DNA of 64,000 nt. Origin: Sphingomonas jeddahensis. GTDB taxonomy: Bacteria > Pseudomonadota > Alphaproteobacteria > Sphingomonadales > Sphingomonadaceae. Position 1 is the stretch's first letter. Every line of letters begins with the position of its first letter. This document shows positions 42,564 to 51,226 of this stretch, piece by piece. The translations under genes were made by a program, and so were the position numbers. Location: contig NZ_MPSB01000003.1 of the NCBI RefSeq assembly GCF_001981525.1, forward strand, positions 248,001 to 312,000. The letters are read 5' to 3'. The notes under the pieces are model-generated. The model did no database searches and was not told the origin of the DNA. It worked only from the letters and a program-made list of their open reading frames with translations.

Positions 42564-45031
42564 GCGGCGGCTCTGGCTCGTCCGGCGAGCAGCTGGTCGA
42601 CGATCATCATGCCGACATCGTTCTGCCACAGCCACAGGCCGTTCGCCTGGCCGACGAAGCTCGCCTCGCCGCCCAGCTTGCCGTGCGGCACGAAGCCCGC
42701 GGCAAGGCCGATACCGTAAAGGCCCGGAATCGGTGCGCCGGACCGGTCGCGGACGCGGCAGGCATCGTCCACCATGGGTGCGCCGCCGTGCGCGGCGAGA
42801 CCGAGCGGGCGGCCATCGGCTTCCTCCAGCGGCAGCGCGCGGGGGCGATAGCCGAGCGCCGCGATAACAAGGTCGGCTTCGGCCAGCACGTTGCGGGCCG
42901 CGAGATCGTCGTCGCCGGTGACACGGTGAAGGGCCACGCGCGGCTCGGGCGCCCGGCCGTCGACACCCAGCATCCGCAGCACCAGTTCGCGTGCCTCCAG
43001 CCGGAAACCCGCGAGACGATAGACGAAGCCGGAGACCGGGCAGATGTCGTTCGGCCCGAAGTCGGTGAATCCTTCCGCATGCGCCGCCTCGACCGAATGG
43101 TAGAAGGGGCGCAGTGGGCTGCGGTGGAGCAGGGTGATGCCGCCGGCGCCGAATGGCAGCGCGGGACGCTCGCGCAGCAGCAGCGCAACGGTGGTGAGCG
43201 CGCTGGTGGAGCCGCCGATCACCGCCACGCGCGGCGCGCGCTTGCTCGACAGCAAGTCGGCGACCATTTCAAACCCGCCGCGCGCTAGCACCGAATCCGA
43301 CTGGACCAGCCGATCGCCGGCGATCTCCATCAGCGACGTGCCGGCCACCCGTTGTGTGACAAGCCGGTCGAGTGGCTGGTGCCCGCCAGTGGCGATGACG
43401 AGGTTGCGCGCGACTCGTTCGGTATCGCGATGCGTGGCGGTGTCGCGCAGGCGAACGTGCCACAGCCCTTCCTTGCGGCGGGCGTGAAGCGCCTCCGTGC
43501 CGGTCAGCACCGTGCCGCCATTGGCCGTCACGCTGGCGTGAAGGCGATCGCCGATCGCACGCAGCATCGGGCCGACTTCGGCGAGTGGGACGCCAAGCGA
43601 GGCGCGGTGACGCGCGATTGCCAACGTCGCGGGGTGATCGGCAAGAGCGGCGATGGCGGGGTCGGGATTGCCCTCAATTGCCGAGAGGAAGGTTTGCGCG
43701 GTGGAGTCCGAAGTGATCGCGTAGCGGCCGAGCTGCCCGCCGCCGATCGCCTGGTCGCGTTCGACGAGGACAAGGCCGCGCGACAGTTCGGGCAACAGGC
43801 CGTGGCGGCTTGCCGCGGTGAGCATCGCGGTGCCCGCCGGACCGCCGCCGATGATCATCGTCTCCGCGATTGGCGGGGGGGCAGCGACGCGGGGACGCGC
43901 TTTGATCGCGACAATGCGGTCAAGCGTGTCGACCACATGCGCCACGTCCTCCACCGTCATGGTGTCGGAAAGAGGAAGCGAGAGCAGGCGGCTGCCGACC
44001 ATATCGGCGACCGGCGTGGGTTCGATCTGCGCAATCTCATGCACCCAGGGCTGCTCGCCAAGATGCGGACTGAAATACTTGCCGGCGCCGATTCCCTCTT
44101 CGCCGAGCCGGGCGATGATTGCGTCGCGCTCGTGCGTGCGCTCGGAGGGCAGCAGGAGCGGGAAAAAGCCAAGCGCCTGGCGGCCGGTGGGGCGTGGCTG
44201 CGCGGTGTAGCGGCCGGCGATCGCGTGGCGATAGGCGTCCGCCAGTTGATCGCGGTGACCGGCGACCTCGGCAAAATCGTCGAGGCGGGCCTTCGCGACG
44301 AGCGCCATCACCTCGGGCATCTTGGCATTGAGGCCGGGCAGGGTGGCGGTGCGCGGTGCGGTGAAGCCGAAGTTCGCCATGGCGCGCAGCCGCTCGATCC
44401 GGTCTGGGTCGGCGCAGTGGATCAGCCCGCCTTCCTGCGTGGCGAACGGCTTGGTCGCATGCATGGAGAAGACGACCGGGAAGGGGGCACCGGCGCCGAA
44501 GCCGAGGCCCGACGCGTCGGTGGTGCCAAGCGAAGCGGCGGCATCGACCACCACGGCAACGCCGAAGCGCTTCGACAGCCAGCGGTACCGATCGAGGTCG
44601 ATGCCATAGCCGAAGGTGGCATAAGGCACGACGGCCGCGATCTGCGCGCCATATCGTTCGAGCAGCCGCTCTTCCTCGTCGGCGGCGGCGCTCCAGTTGT
44701 CGGCATCGACATCGCACACCAGCGGCGTCAGACCCGCCCACCAGGCGGCCTGCGCCGTCGCGGCGAAGGTGATCGCGGGCATCAGCGCGAAGCGGCCGGC
44801 CGGGCCGTCGCTGACCGCGTCTCGCAAGGAAATCATCAGTCCGAGCGTGGCATTGGCCACGGCCAGGCACGCGCCGCGCCCACCGAACAGACGCGTCGTG
44901 GCATCGGCCTCGAACGCGCGCAGAACGGGGCCGTTGTTGCTGTAGATCCCCGATTCCTCGATCCGGGCGAGCCCCTCGGTCAAGGTGCTAAGCCGCGGCG
45001 GATGCGGGGTAATCAACGGCAAGCGCTTCAT
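42560..45031 (-). CDS. Fusion: DegT/DnrJ/EryC1/StrS aminotransferase plus class B-like flavin monooxygenase
   Basis: An 823-aa two-enzyme fusion. Residues 1-378 are a sugar-aminotransferase of the DegT/StrS type: NNGPVLRAFE (33-42), VVDAAASLGTT with D163, and SMHATKPFATQEGG with PLP lysine K194. After a short APPP linker (about 384-387), residues 390-823 form an FAD/NADPH domain. It shows FAD site IIGGGPAG (393-400), IATGG (546-550), NADPH site VIGGSTSA (604-611) and a late LVIAALGYRP. Separate proteins of both types make and oxidise amino groups on sugars or amines; fused forms are unusual to my knowledge. It is coupled to a GT2 gene by a 4-bp overlap and follows chorismate mutase by 41 bp. 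Confidence 0.85.
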   Translation of the reverse strand: MKRLPLITPHPPRLSTLTEGLARIEESGIYSNNGPVLRAFEADATTRLFGGRGACLAVANATLGLMISLRDAVSDGPAGRFALMPAITFAATAQAAWWAGLTPLVCDVDADNWSAAADEEERLLERYGAQIAAVVPYATFGYGIDLDRYRWLSKRFGVAVVVDAAASLGTTDASGLGFGAGAPFPVVFSMHATKPFATQEGGLIHCADPDRIERLRAMANFGFTAPRTATLPGLNAKMPEVMALVAKARLDDFAEVAGHRDQLADAYRHAIAGRYTAQPRPTGRQALGFFPLLLPSERTHERDAIIARLGEEGIGAGKYFSPHLGEQPWVHEIAQIEPTPVADMVGSRLLSLPLSDTMTVEDVAHVVDTLDRIVAIKARPRVAAPPPIAETMIIGGGPAGTAMLTAASRHGLLPELSRGLVLVERDQAIGGGQLGRYAITSDSTAQTFLSAIEGNPDPAIAALADHPATLAIARHRASLGVPLAEVGPMLRAIGDRLHASVTANGGTVLTGTEALHARRKEGLWHVRLRDTATHRDTERVARNLVIATGGHQPLDRLVTQRVAGTSLMEIAGDRLVQSDSVLARGGFEMVADLLSSKRAPRVAVIGGSTSALTTVALLLRERPALPFGAGGITLLHRSPLRPFYHSVEAAHAEGFTDFGPNDICPVSGFVYRLAGFRLEARELVLRMLGVDGRAPEPRVALHRVTGDDDLAARNVLAEADLVIAALGYRPRALPLEEADGRPLGLAAHGGAPMVDDACRVRDRSGAPIPGLYGIGLAAGFVPHGKLGGEASFVGQANGLWLWQNDVGMMIVDQLLAGRARAAA

Positions 45032-45072
45032 CGGACGGTGTATCCTCCCGCCGCCGACTTGCCCGACCCGGC

Positions 45073-45384
45073 CTAAGACTTGGTTACCCGCCGGTCGTAT
45101 TCTGCAAGTTCATAGGCGATCGATGCTTCCACCAGCGTGTCCCACAACTGGCCGATCTCTTGTTCGGGCAATCCTGCGGCAACGGCTTGCGCCTTGGCAT
45201 TGGCGATGACCTGCGCCTTGCGGGCTTCGTCGCGGACCTGGCCGCGCTCCGGCTTGATGCGCGCGGCAGCGTCCATATAGTCGAACCGGCGGCGGAGGAG
45301 GGCGATCAACTCGCGATCGAGCGCGTCGACGCCGGCGCGCACCTCGGCCATGGTGGTGCATTCTTGTCCGGGGAGGGTGGTCAT
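45073..45384 (-). CDS. Chorismate mutase (AroQ type)
   Basis: A 103-aa helical AroQ chorismate mutase. VRAGVDALDRELIALLRRRF is helix 1 with the catalytic arginine, DYMDAAARIKPERGQV holds the conserved lysine and the loop arginine region, and LWDTLVEASIAYELAEYD forms the C-terminal helix. It converts chorismate to prephenate for Phe and Tyr. The start at 45384 matches the family N-terminus but lies within a CCGG-type repeat; ATG 45351 is an alternative. Cotranscription with the fusion gene is likely. Confidence 0.88.
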   Translation of the reverse strand: MTTLPGQECTTMAEVRAGVDALDRELIALLRRRFDYMDAAARIKPERGQVRDEARKAQVIANAKAQAVAAGLPEQEIGQLWDTLVEASIAYELAEYDRRVTKS

Positions 45385-45476
45385 GCCGGGCGCTCTGACG
45401 AGGCGAGCGGCGGGTGTCCAGCCTGTGACGCCGTTCGTCATGCCGGGCGTGTTCCGGCATCCACCGTGCCGCACGT
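45379..45476. repeat. CATGCCGGGC-type repeat pair
   Basis: Units TCATGCCGGGCGCT (from 45381) and TCATGCCGGGCGTGTTCCGG (45439-45458) with CCACCGTGCCGCAC lie in the divergent chorismate mutase-rpsD gap (45385-45679). The remainder of this 295-bp gap shows no gene. Confidence 0.6.
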
Positions 45477-45679
45477 CCTGTATCATCGGGAGTGCGGATC
45501 AGTGGACCGGGGTAACGATGCCGGTGTGGTGTGGCCGTTACCTTGACTCCGAACCGACACGCGGCTAGGCGGCCCGCTTCGCGATTGCCCCTGCATCCCG
45601 GTGAAGCAGGCGGCCCGTCCGTTTCGTGCGGCCGGTGCGATACCGGGACCAACGTTGTCAGCAAGTCTTAGGAATTGAA

Positions 45680-46294
45680 ATGTCGAAGCGCCATAGCGCC
45701 AAGCACAAGCTCGACCGCCGTTTGGGCGAGAACATCTGGGGTCGCCCGAAGAGCCCGGTCAACAAGCGTGAATACGGCCCCGGCCAGCACGGTCAGCGCC
45801 GCAAGGGCAAGGTGTCCGACTTCGGCATCCAGCTGCGCGCGAAGCAGAAGCTCAAGGGCTATTACGGCGACGTCACCGAAAAGCAGTTCCGTCACTGCTA
45901 TGACGAAGCGGCCCGGATGAAGGGCGATACCTCGCAGAATCTGATCGGCCTGCTCGAGCGTCGCCTGGACATGATCGTGTACCGCGCGAAGTTCGTGCCG
46001 ACGATCTGGGCTGCGCGCCAGCTCGTCAGCCACGGCCACGTCTACGTCAATGGCGTGAAGTGCAACATCGCGTCGCGCCGCTGCTCGGTGAACGACGAGA
46101 TCACGATCGGTACCAAGGCGCAGCAGATGGCGCTGGTGCTCGAGGCGCAGAGCCTCGCCGAGCGCGACGTGCCCGACTATGTCGTGCAGGACGGCACCAG
46201 CAAGGTGACCTTCATCCGCGTGCCGACGCTGGACGAAGTGCCCTATCCGGTGAAGATGGAGCCGAACCTGGTGGTCGAATATTACAGCCGCTGA
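45680..46294 (+). CDS. rpsD: 30S ribosomal protein S4
   Basis: A 204-aa S4, primary 16S rRNA binder and 30S assembly initiator. [20 protein letters not shown] is the alphaproteobacterial N-terminus and [20 protein letters not shown] the S4 RNA-binding domain. The start has TTAGGAATTGAA upstream. It is monocistronic, as is usual when S4 lies outside the alpha operon. Confidence 0.97.
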   Translation: MSKRHSAKHKLDRRLGENIWGRPKSPVNKREYGPGQHGQRRKGKVSDFGIQLRAKQKLKGYYGDVTEKQFRHCYDEAARMKGDTSQNLIGLLERRLDMIVYRAKFVPTIWAARQLVSHGHVYVNGVKCNIASRRCSVNDEITIGTKAQQMALVLEAQSLAERDVPDYVVQDGTSKVTFIRVPTLDEVPYPVKMEPNLVVEYYSR

Positions 46295-46300
46295 TGCCAA

Positions 46301-46319
46301 GCTCCAGCTAAGCTGGAGC
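46301..46319. other. Perfect inverted repeat after rpsD
   Basis: GCTCCAGCT (46301-46309) and AGCTGGAGC (46311-46319) are perfect 9-bp arms around one base, 6 bp after the rpsD stop. With no T tract, this is either a protein site or a 3' end stabiliser. Confidence 0.4.
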
Positions 46320-46399
46320 GAGGCTCATGTCAGCAGGCTGGCTGGCCTCGCGCAGGCGAGGACTGGCGCCGCAGCTCTGCCGCAGCAGGCCACAGACAA

Positions 46400-46434
46400 G
46401 AAGAGGGCGGTCCCGCATGGGGCCGCCCTTCTTC
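46400..46434 (+). terminator. rpsD terminator
   Basis: A stem of GAAGAGGGCGGTCCC with GGGGCCGCCCTTCTTC around a GCAT loop is followed by CTTCGTTCTG. The strong stem lies 105 bp after rpsD. Confidence 0.75.
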
Positions 46435-46513
46435 GTTCTGCCCTACCGCGTTGCGGTCGGAGTACGAGCCGCTAAGACACGGCGGCACATCGTCAAAAAA
46501 GGGGGTCCCGTTG

Positions 46514-48160
46514 ATGCGTCTCTTGTTCAGCTCGGTTCTTGCGCTCGCCGTTGCCACGCCCGCCCTGGCCCAGATCGCCGCGCCGCAGATCTCGGTCGAG
46601 ACGCTGAAGTCGGTGACGCAGGAGCTGTCGCTGGACGCCTATGAAGGCCGGGCGCCGACCACCGCGGGCGAGCAGAAGACGATCGACTATCTGGTGAAGC
46701 GCTTCGCCGCCGCGGGGCTGAAGCCGGGCAACAAGGGGCAGTGGACGCAGGACGTGCCCATGGTGGAGATCACCGCCACCAACGTCTCGCCGTTCACCGC
46801 GACCGGCGGTAAGGCGCCGGTCACCTTCAACCATCGCACCGACATGGTCGTGAACACCTATCGCGCGGTGCCAAAGATCGCGCTGAAGGACAGCGAACTC
46901 GTCTTCGTCGGCTATGGCATCAACGCGCCCGAGAAGGGCTGGAACGATTATGCCGGGCTGGACGTGAAAGGAAAGACTGTCGTCATTCTTGTCAACGATC
47001 CCGATTGGCAGGTGAAGGAAGCCGGGGCGACCGCCGGGCCGTTCGAAGGTCGCGCGATGACCTATTACGGGCGTTGGACCTACAAGTTCGAGGAAGCCGC
47101 GCGGCAGGGTGCGGCCGGTGCGATCATCGTCCATGACACCGAACCCGCCGCTTATGGTTGGTCGGTGGTGCAATCGTCATGGACCGGCGCGCAATATGGG
47201 CTAGCTGCGCCTAACGATCACATGGATCAGAGCCAGGTGGTCGGCTGGATTCAGCTGCCCAAGGCGAAGGAATTGTTCGCGAGCGCGGGCAAGGATTTCG
47301 CTCAGTTGTCCGCGGCGGCGAAGCGGAAGGGGTTCCGCGCCGTGCCGCTTGGTATGAGGCTGTCCGGCAGCTTCTCCAACGAGATCAAGCGCAGCATGTC
47401 GAAGAACGTGGTCGGCGTGCTGCCAGGCACGCAGGCGCCCGACGAGGTGGTGCTGTACAGCGCGCATTGGGACCATCTCGGCCGCTGTGATGCGGTGGAG
47501 GGTGACGACATCTGCAACGGCGCGGTCGATAATGCGACGGGCACTGCGGCGCTGGTTGCGATGGCCGAGGCGTATCGCGCCGGCGGCCCGACGCGGCGCT
47601 CGGTCGGCTTCGTCGCGGTGACGGCGGAGGAGAGCGGGCTGCTCGGCTCGCAATATTATGCCGCGAACCCGGTGTTTCCGCTCGGCAAGACGGTGGGCGG
47701 GGTCAACATGGACGGGCTGAACGTCGTCGGCGCAACCCGCGATTTCGAGATCATCGGCGCGGGCAAATCCGAGCTGGAGGATATGGTGAAGCCGCTGCTC
47801 GCCACGCAGGGCCGGCGCGTCGCGCCGGAGGCGACGCCGGAATCGGGCAGCTATTATCGCTCGGATCATTTCAGCTTCGCCAAGCTGGGCGTGCCGATGC
47901 TGTCGGCGGGCAGTGGTGAGGATCTGGTGAACGGCGGTGTGGCGGCCGGCCGCGCGGCGGCGAAGGACTATCTCGCCAAACGCTATCACGGGCCGAAGGA
48001 CGAATATGATCCCAAGTGGAATTGGGACGGTGCCGTGCAGGATCTGACCATCTATTACCAGCTCGGCCGGCAGCTCGCCGATGGCGATGCTTGGCCGAAT
48101 TGGTATCCCACCGCCGAGTTCAAGGCGATCCGCGACAAGTCGCGTCTGGAGGCGAAATGA
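46514..48160 (+). CDS. M28-family metallopeptidase with PA domain
   Basis: A 548-aa exported aminopeptidase-like protein with a signal peptide (MRLLFSSVLALAVATPALAQ). A protease-associated domain occupies about 130-290. The M28 zinc site is readable as H in YSAHWDHLGR, D in GAVDNATG, EE in TAEESGLLGS, D in NMDGLN and H in YRSDHFSFA. It probably cleaves peptides in the periplasm. Its stop overlaps the aguA start as ATGA. Confidence 0.9.
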   Translation: MRLLFSSVLALAVATPALAQIAAPQISVETLKSVTQELSLDAYEGRAPTTAGEQKTIDYLVKRFAAAGLKPGNKGQWTQDVPMVEITATNVSPFTATGGKAPVTFNHRTDMVVNTYRAVPKIALKDSELVFVGYGINAPEKGWNDYAGLDVKGKTVVILVNDPDWQVKEAGATAGPFEGRAMTYYGRWTYKFEEAARQGAAGAIIVHDTEPAAYGWSVVQSSWTGAQYGLAAPNDHMDQSQVVGWIQLPKAKELFASAGKDFAQLSAAAKRKGFRAVPLGMRLSGSFSNEIKRSMSKNVVGVLPGTQAPDEVVLYSAHWDHLGRCDAVEGDDICNGAVDNATGTAALVAMAEAYRAGGPTRRSVGFVAVTAEESGLLGSQYYAANPVFPLGKTVGGVNMDGLNVVGATRDFEIIGAGKSELEDMVKPLLATQGRRVAPEATPESGSYYRSDHFSFAKLGVPMLSAGSGEDLVNGGVAAGRAAAKDYLAKRYHGPKDEYDPKWNWDGAVQDLTIYYQLGRQLADGDAWPNWYPTAEFKAIRDKSRLEAK

Positions 48161-49122
48161 CCCGCGCACCCAAGCCCGAATGGGCGCCGCACAAGGCGGT
48201 CTGGATCGGCTTCCCGAGCCATCCCGACTTGTGGGAAGACGATCTCGACCAAGCGCGCACCGAGGTAGCTGCCTTCGCCGCTGCGGTCCATGCCGATGGC
48301 CAGGGCGAGGAGGTGCTGCTGGTTGCCGCTGACGACGAGGCGGCGGAGGCGGCTCGCGCGCTTGCCCCGTTCGCCGAGATCGTCGTCGAGCCGTTCGGCG
48401 ATATCTGGTTGCGCGATACCGGCCCGATCATCGCGGGCGATCGCGTGGCGCATGATTTCATGTTCAACGGCTGGGGCGGCAAATACGATCTTCCCGGCGA
48501 CGATGACATCGGTCGCCGTCTCGCGACCCAGCGCGGCAAGGCGGTAGAAAGCCATGCCTGGGTGCTGGAGGGCGGCGCGATCGATGGCGATGGCACCGGT
48601 CTGGTAGTGACCACCGAGCAATGCCTGCTCAACCCGAACAGGAACCCCGGCCTGAGCCGTGTCGAAATCGAGGCGCGGTTGGATGCCGATCTGGGGTATG
48701 ACCGCGTGCTGTGGCTCGGCGACGGGCTGCTCAACGACCATACCGATGGCCATGTCGACAATCTCGCGCGTTTCGTGGGCGAGGGGCGGCTAGCGCTGCC
48801 GGTCGCGGGGGAGAACGATCCGAACTGGCAGGTGTACCAGCAGGCGGCGGATCGCGCGCGCGCCTTCGGAGTCGAAGTAGTGCCGGTGCCATCGCCCGGT
48901 CGCGTGCTGCGCGACGGGGAAGTGATCCCGGCGAGCTACATGAACTTCTATATCGGCAATGCGGCGGTCGTGGTGCCGGTGTACGGAGCGCCGGACGATG
49001 ATGCGGCGGTTGCGGCGATCCAGGCGATCTTCCCCGGTCGCAGCGTGGTCGGTCTGCGGGCGGATGCGATCCTGACCGGGGGCGGCAGCTTCCACTGCAT
49101 TTCGCAGCAGATCCCGGCGTAA
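48157..49122 (+). CDS. aguA: Agmatine deiminase
   Basis: A 321-aa PF04371 enzyme that converts agmatine to N-carbamoylputrescine. The catalytic cysteine is C314 in GGGSFHCISQQ. FGDIWLRDTGPI and NDHTDGHVDNLARF are the conserved active-site blocks, with D and H partners. The 4-bp overlap with the M28 gene fixes the start at 48157. The partner aguB (N-carbamoylputrescine amidase) is not adjacent. Confidence 0.93.
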   Translation: MTRAPKPEWAPHKAVWIGFPSHPDLWEDDLDQARTEVAAFAAAVHADGQGEEVLLVAADDEAAEAARALAPFAEIVVEPFGDIWLRDTGPIIAGDRVAHDFMFNGWGGKYDLPGDDDIGRRLATQRGKAVESHAWVLEGGAIDGDGTGLVVTTEQCLLNPNRNPGLSRVEIEARLDADLGYDRVLWLGDGLLNDHTDGHVDNLARFVGEGRLALPVAGENDPNWQVYQQAADRARAFGVEVVPVPSPGRVLRDGEVIPASYMNFYIGNAAVVVPVYGAPDDDAAVAAIQAIFPGRSVVGLRADAILTGGGSFHCISQQIPA

Positions 49123-49138
49123 GGCCCTGCGATGAAAT

Positions 49139-49167
49139 CGTCACCCCGGATCAAGTCCGGGGTGACG
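49139..49167. repeat. Perfect CCGG-type hairpin between convergent genes
   Basis: Twelve-base arms (49139-49150 and 49156-49167), CGTCACCCCGGA and its complement, surround TCAAG. It is the cleanest copy of the main repeat family and sits between the aguA and purB stops, where it may end both transcripts. Confidence 0.8.
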
Positions 49168-49175
49168 TAGCTTGG

Positions 49176-50486
49176 TCAGCCGAAGACGCGGGCGAAGATG
49201 GTGTCGACGTGCTTGTGGTGATAGCCGAGGTCGAATTCGGCATCGATTGCTTCCGGTGACAAAGCGGCGGTCACCTCGGGATCGTTCTTCAGCAGTTCGT
49301 TGAGCGACAGCGCGCCGTCCGATTCCCACACCTTCATCGCATTGCGCTGAACGAGGCGATACGAATCCTCGCGGCTCACCCCAGCCTGGGTCAGCGCCAG
49401 CAGCACGCGCTGCGAGTGGATCAGGCCGCCCATGCGATCCATGTTGCGCTGCATCCGCTCGGGATAGACCAGCAGCTTGTCGATCACGCCGGTGAGACGG
49501 GCGAGCGCAAAGTCGAGCGTGATCGTCGCGTCCGGCGCGATATAGCGCTCGACCGATGAGTGGCTGATGTCGCGTTCGTGCCAGAGCGCGACATTCTCCA
49601 GCGCCGGCGTGACATAGCCGCGCACCATGCGGGCGAGACCCGTCAGGTTTTCGGTCAGCACCGGATTGCGCTTGTGCGGCATCGCCGACGAGCCCTTCTG
49701 GCCGGGCGAGAAATATTCCTCCGCTTCCAGTACTTCGGTGCGCTGGAGGTGGCGGACCTCGGTGGCGAGCCGTTCGATCGAACTGGCGATCACGCCCAGG
49801 GTCGCGAAGAACATCGCGTGGCGATCGCGCGGGATGACCTGAGTGGAGACCGGCTCGACCGCGAGGCCGAGCTTGGCGGCGACATGTTCCTCCACGCGCG
49901 GGTCGATGTTGGCGAAGGTGCCCACCGCGCCCGAGATTGCGCAGGTCGCGATCTCGGCCTTCGCCGCGACCAGCCGCGCGCGGCAGCGGTCGAATTCGGC
50001 AAAGGCCTGCGCCAGCTTCAGACCGAACGTCACCGGCTCCGCGTGGATGCCGTGGCTACGGCCGATCGTCGGCGTCAGCTTATGCTCCTCGGCACGACGG
50101 CGGATCACGGCGAGCAGCGCGTCCATATCCGCGATCAGGATGTCGGACGCGCGCGCCAGCTGCACCGCGAGGCAGGTGTCGAGCACGTCGGAGCTGGTCA
50201 TGCCCTGGTGCATGAAGCGCGCCTGATCACCGACCTGCTCGGCAACCCAAGTGAGGAAGGCGATCACGTCATGCTTGGTCACCGCCTCGATCGCGTCGAT
50301 CGCGGCGACGTCGATCGTCGGGTTGGTCGCCCACCATGTCCAGAGCGCGTCGGCGGCTTCCTTGGGCACCACGCCGAGCTCCGCCAGCGCCTCGGTCGCA
50401 TGCGCTTCGATCTCGAACCAAATGCGGAAACGAGCTTCGGGCGTCCAGATCGCCGTCATTTCGGGTCGGGAATAGCGCGGAACCAT
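49176..50486 (-). CDS. purB: Adenylosuccinate lyase
   Basis: A 436-aa PurB of the fumarase/aspartase superfamily, acting twice in purine synthesis (SAICAR and adenylosuccinate cleavage). The signature GSSAMPHKRNPVLTENLTGL is present, as are the histidine regions TSSDVLDTC and RSHGIHAEPVTFG. The start ATG 50486 (MVPRYSRPEM) matches the family. Confidence 0.96.
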   Translation of the reverse strand: MVPRYSRPEMTAIWTPEARFRIWFEIEAHATEALAELGVVPKEAADALWTWWATNPTIDVAAIDAIEAVTKHDVIAFLTWVAEQVGDQARFMHQGMTSSDVLDTCLAVQLARASDILIADMDALLAVIRRRAEEHKLTPTIGRSHGIHAEPVTFGLKLAQAFAEFDRCRARLVAAKAEIATCAISGAVGTFANIDPRVEEHVAAKLGLAVEPVSTQVIPRDRHAMFFATLGVIASSIERLATEVRHLQRTEVLEAEEYFSPGQKGSSAMPHKRNPVLTENLTGLARMVRGYVTPALENVALWHERDISHSSVERYIAPDATITLDFALARLTGVIDKLLVYPERMQRNMDRMGGLIHSQRVLLALTQAGVSREDSYRLVQRNAMKVWESDGALSLNELLKNDPEVTAALSPEAIDAEFDLGYHHKHVDTIFARVFG

Positions 50487-50706
50487 GTCGTTTTCCTTGG
50501 TCGTGGAGGGCAACGGCTCGCCGTGAGTCGGTGCAAGAGCGGTGGATTGGCGTGCCGGTAGCAGGCAAGCGGCACCGCTTCAAACCCGTGGGCCGGGAAC
50601 TCCGCTTCGTTGTTGTCTGTTGATACAGGGCAACATGTCGCAAAAGAGGCGACAGAAAAGCCCCCGTCTGGGTGGGCAAAAAAGAGTAAAGTTTAGGAGA
50701 GTATGG

Positions 50707-51150
50707 ATGTTGAAGAGCGCTTTGTTCGCGAGCGCGATGATCGTTGCTGTGCCAGCGTTGGCGCAGCAGGCCGATACGCCGAAGCCGACTGCGCCAACGG
50801 CTGTGCCGGGTGCTGCAAGTGTTCCGGAAGTACCCGATCAGAACGAGGATGCTGTGGCGGTTGCCCAACGGGGGACGCGCCAAGCCGCGAGCGATTCATC
50901 CGCGGCGTCGCCGGGCGGCGATCATGTATCCACCATCGTCCATGCCGAATTCGCCGCTTATGACAAGAACGGGAATGGCGCCCTCGAAAAGGCCGAATTC
51001 ACCGCCTGGATGGATGCGCTGAAGGCGCGCGCGCCCGAAGGCGCCAAGCCGAGCAGCGAGACGTGGAACAACGCCGCTTTTGCGCAAGCCGACAAAGATC
51101 AGTCGACGTCCGTTTCGAAGACCGAATTGACCCACTTCCTGCGCGGGTAA
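50707..51150 (+). CDS. Exported EF-hand protein
   Basis: A 147-aa protein with a signal peptide (MLKSALFASAMIVAVPALAQ), a P/T/A-rich linker and two EF-hands. The first loop is DKNGNGALEKAEF (canonical DxNxNG), the second DKDQSTSVSKTEL (canonical positions kept). It should bind Ca2+ in the periplasm. AGGAGAG precedes ATG 50707. GGAAC (50596-50600) with TGTT 17 bp later is a one-mismatch stress-promoter candidate. Confidence 0.85.
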   Translation: MLKSALFASAMIVAVPALAQQADTPKPTAPTAVPGAASVPEVPDQNEDAVAVAQRGTRQAASDSSAASPGGDHVSTIVHAEFAAYDKNGNGALEKAEFTAWMDALKARAPEGAKPSSETWNNAAFAQADKDQSTSVSKTELTHFLRG

Positions 51151-51226
51151 GCGCCTGGCGTGATGGCCAGGCGGCGGCGGCCGGTCAATTTGCCGCCGTT
51201 GTTGCCCTTGGGACAATGTTTACGCG

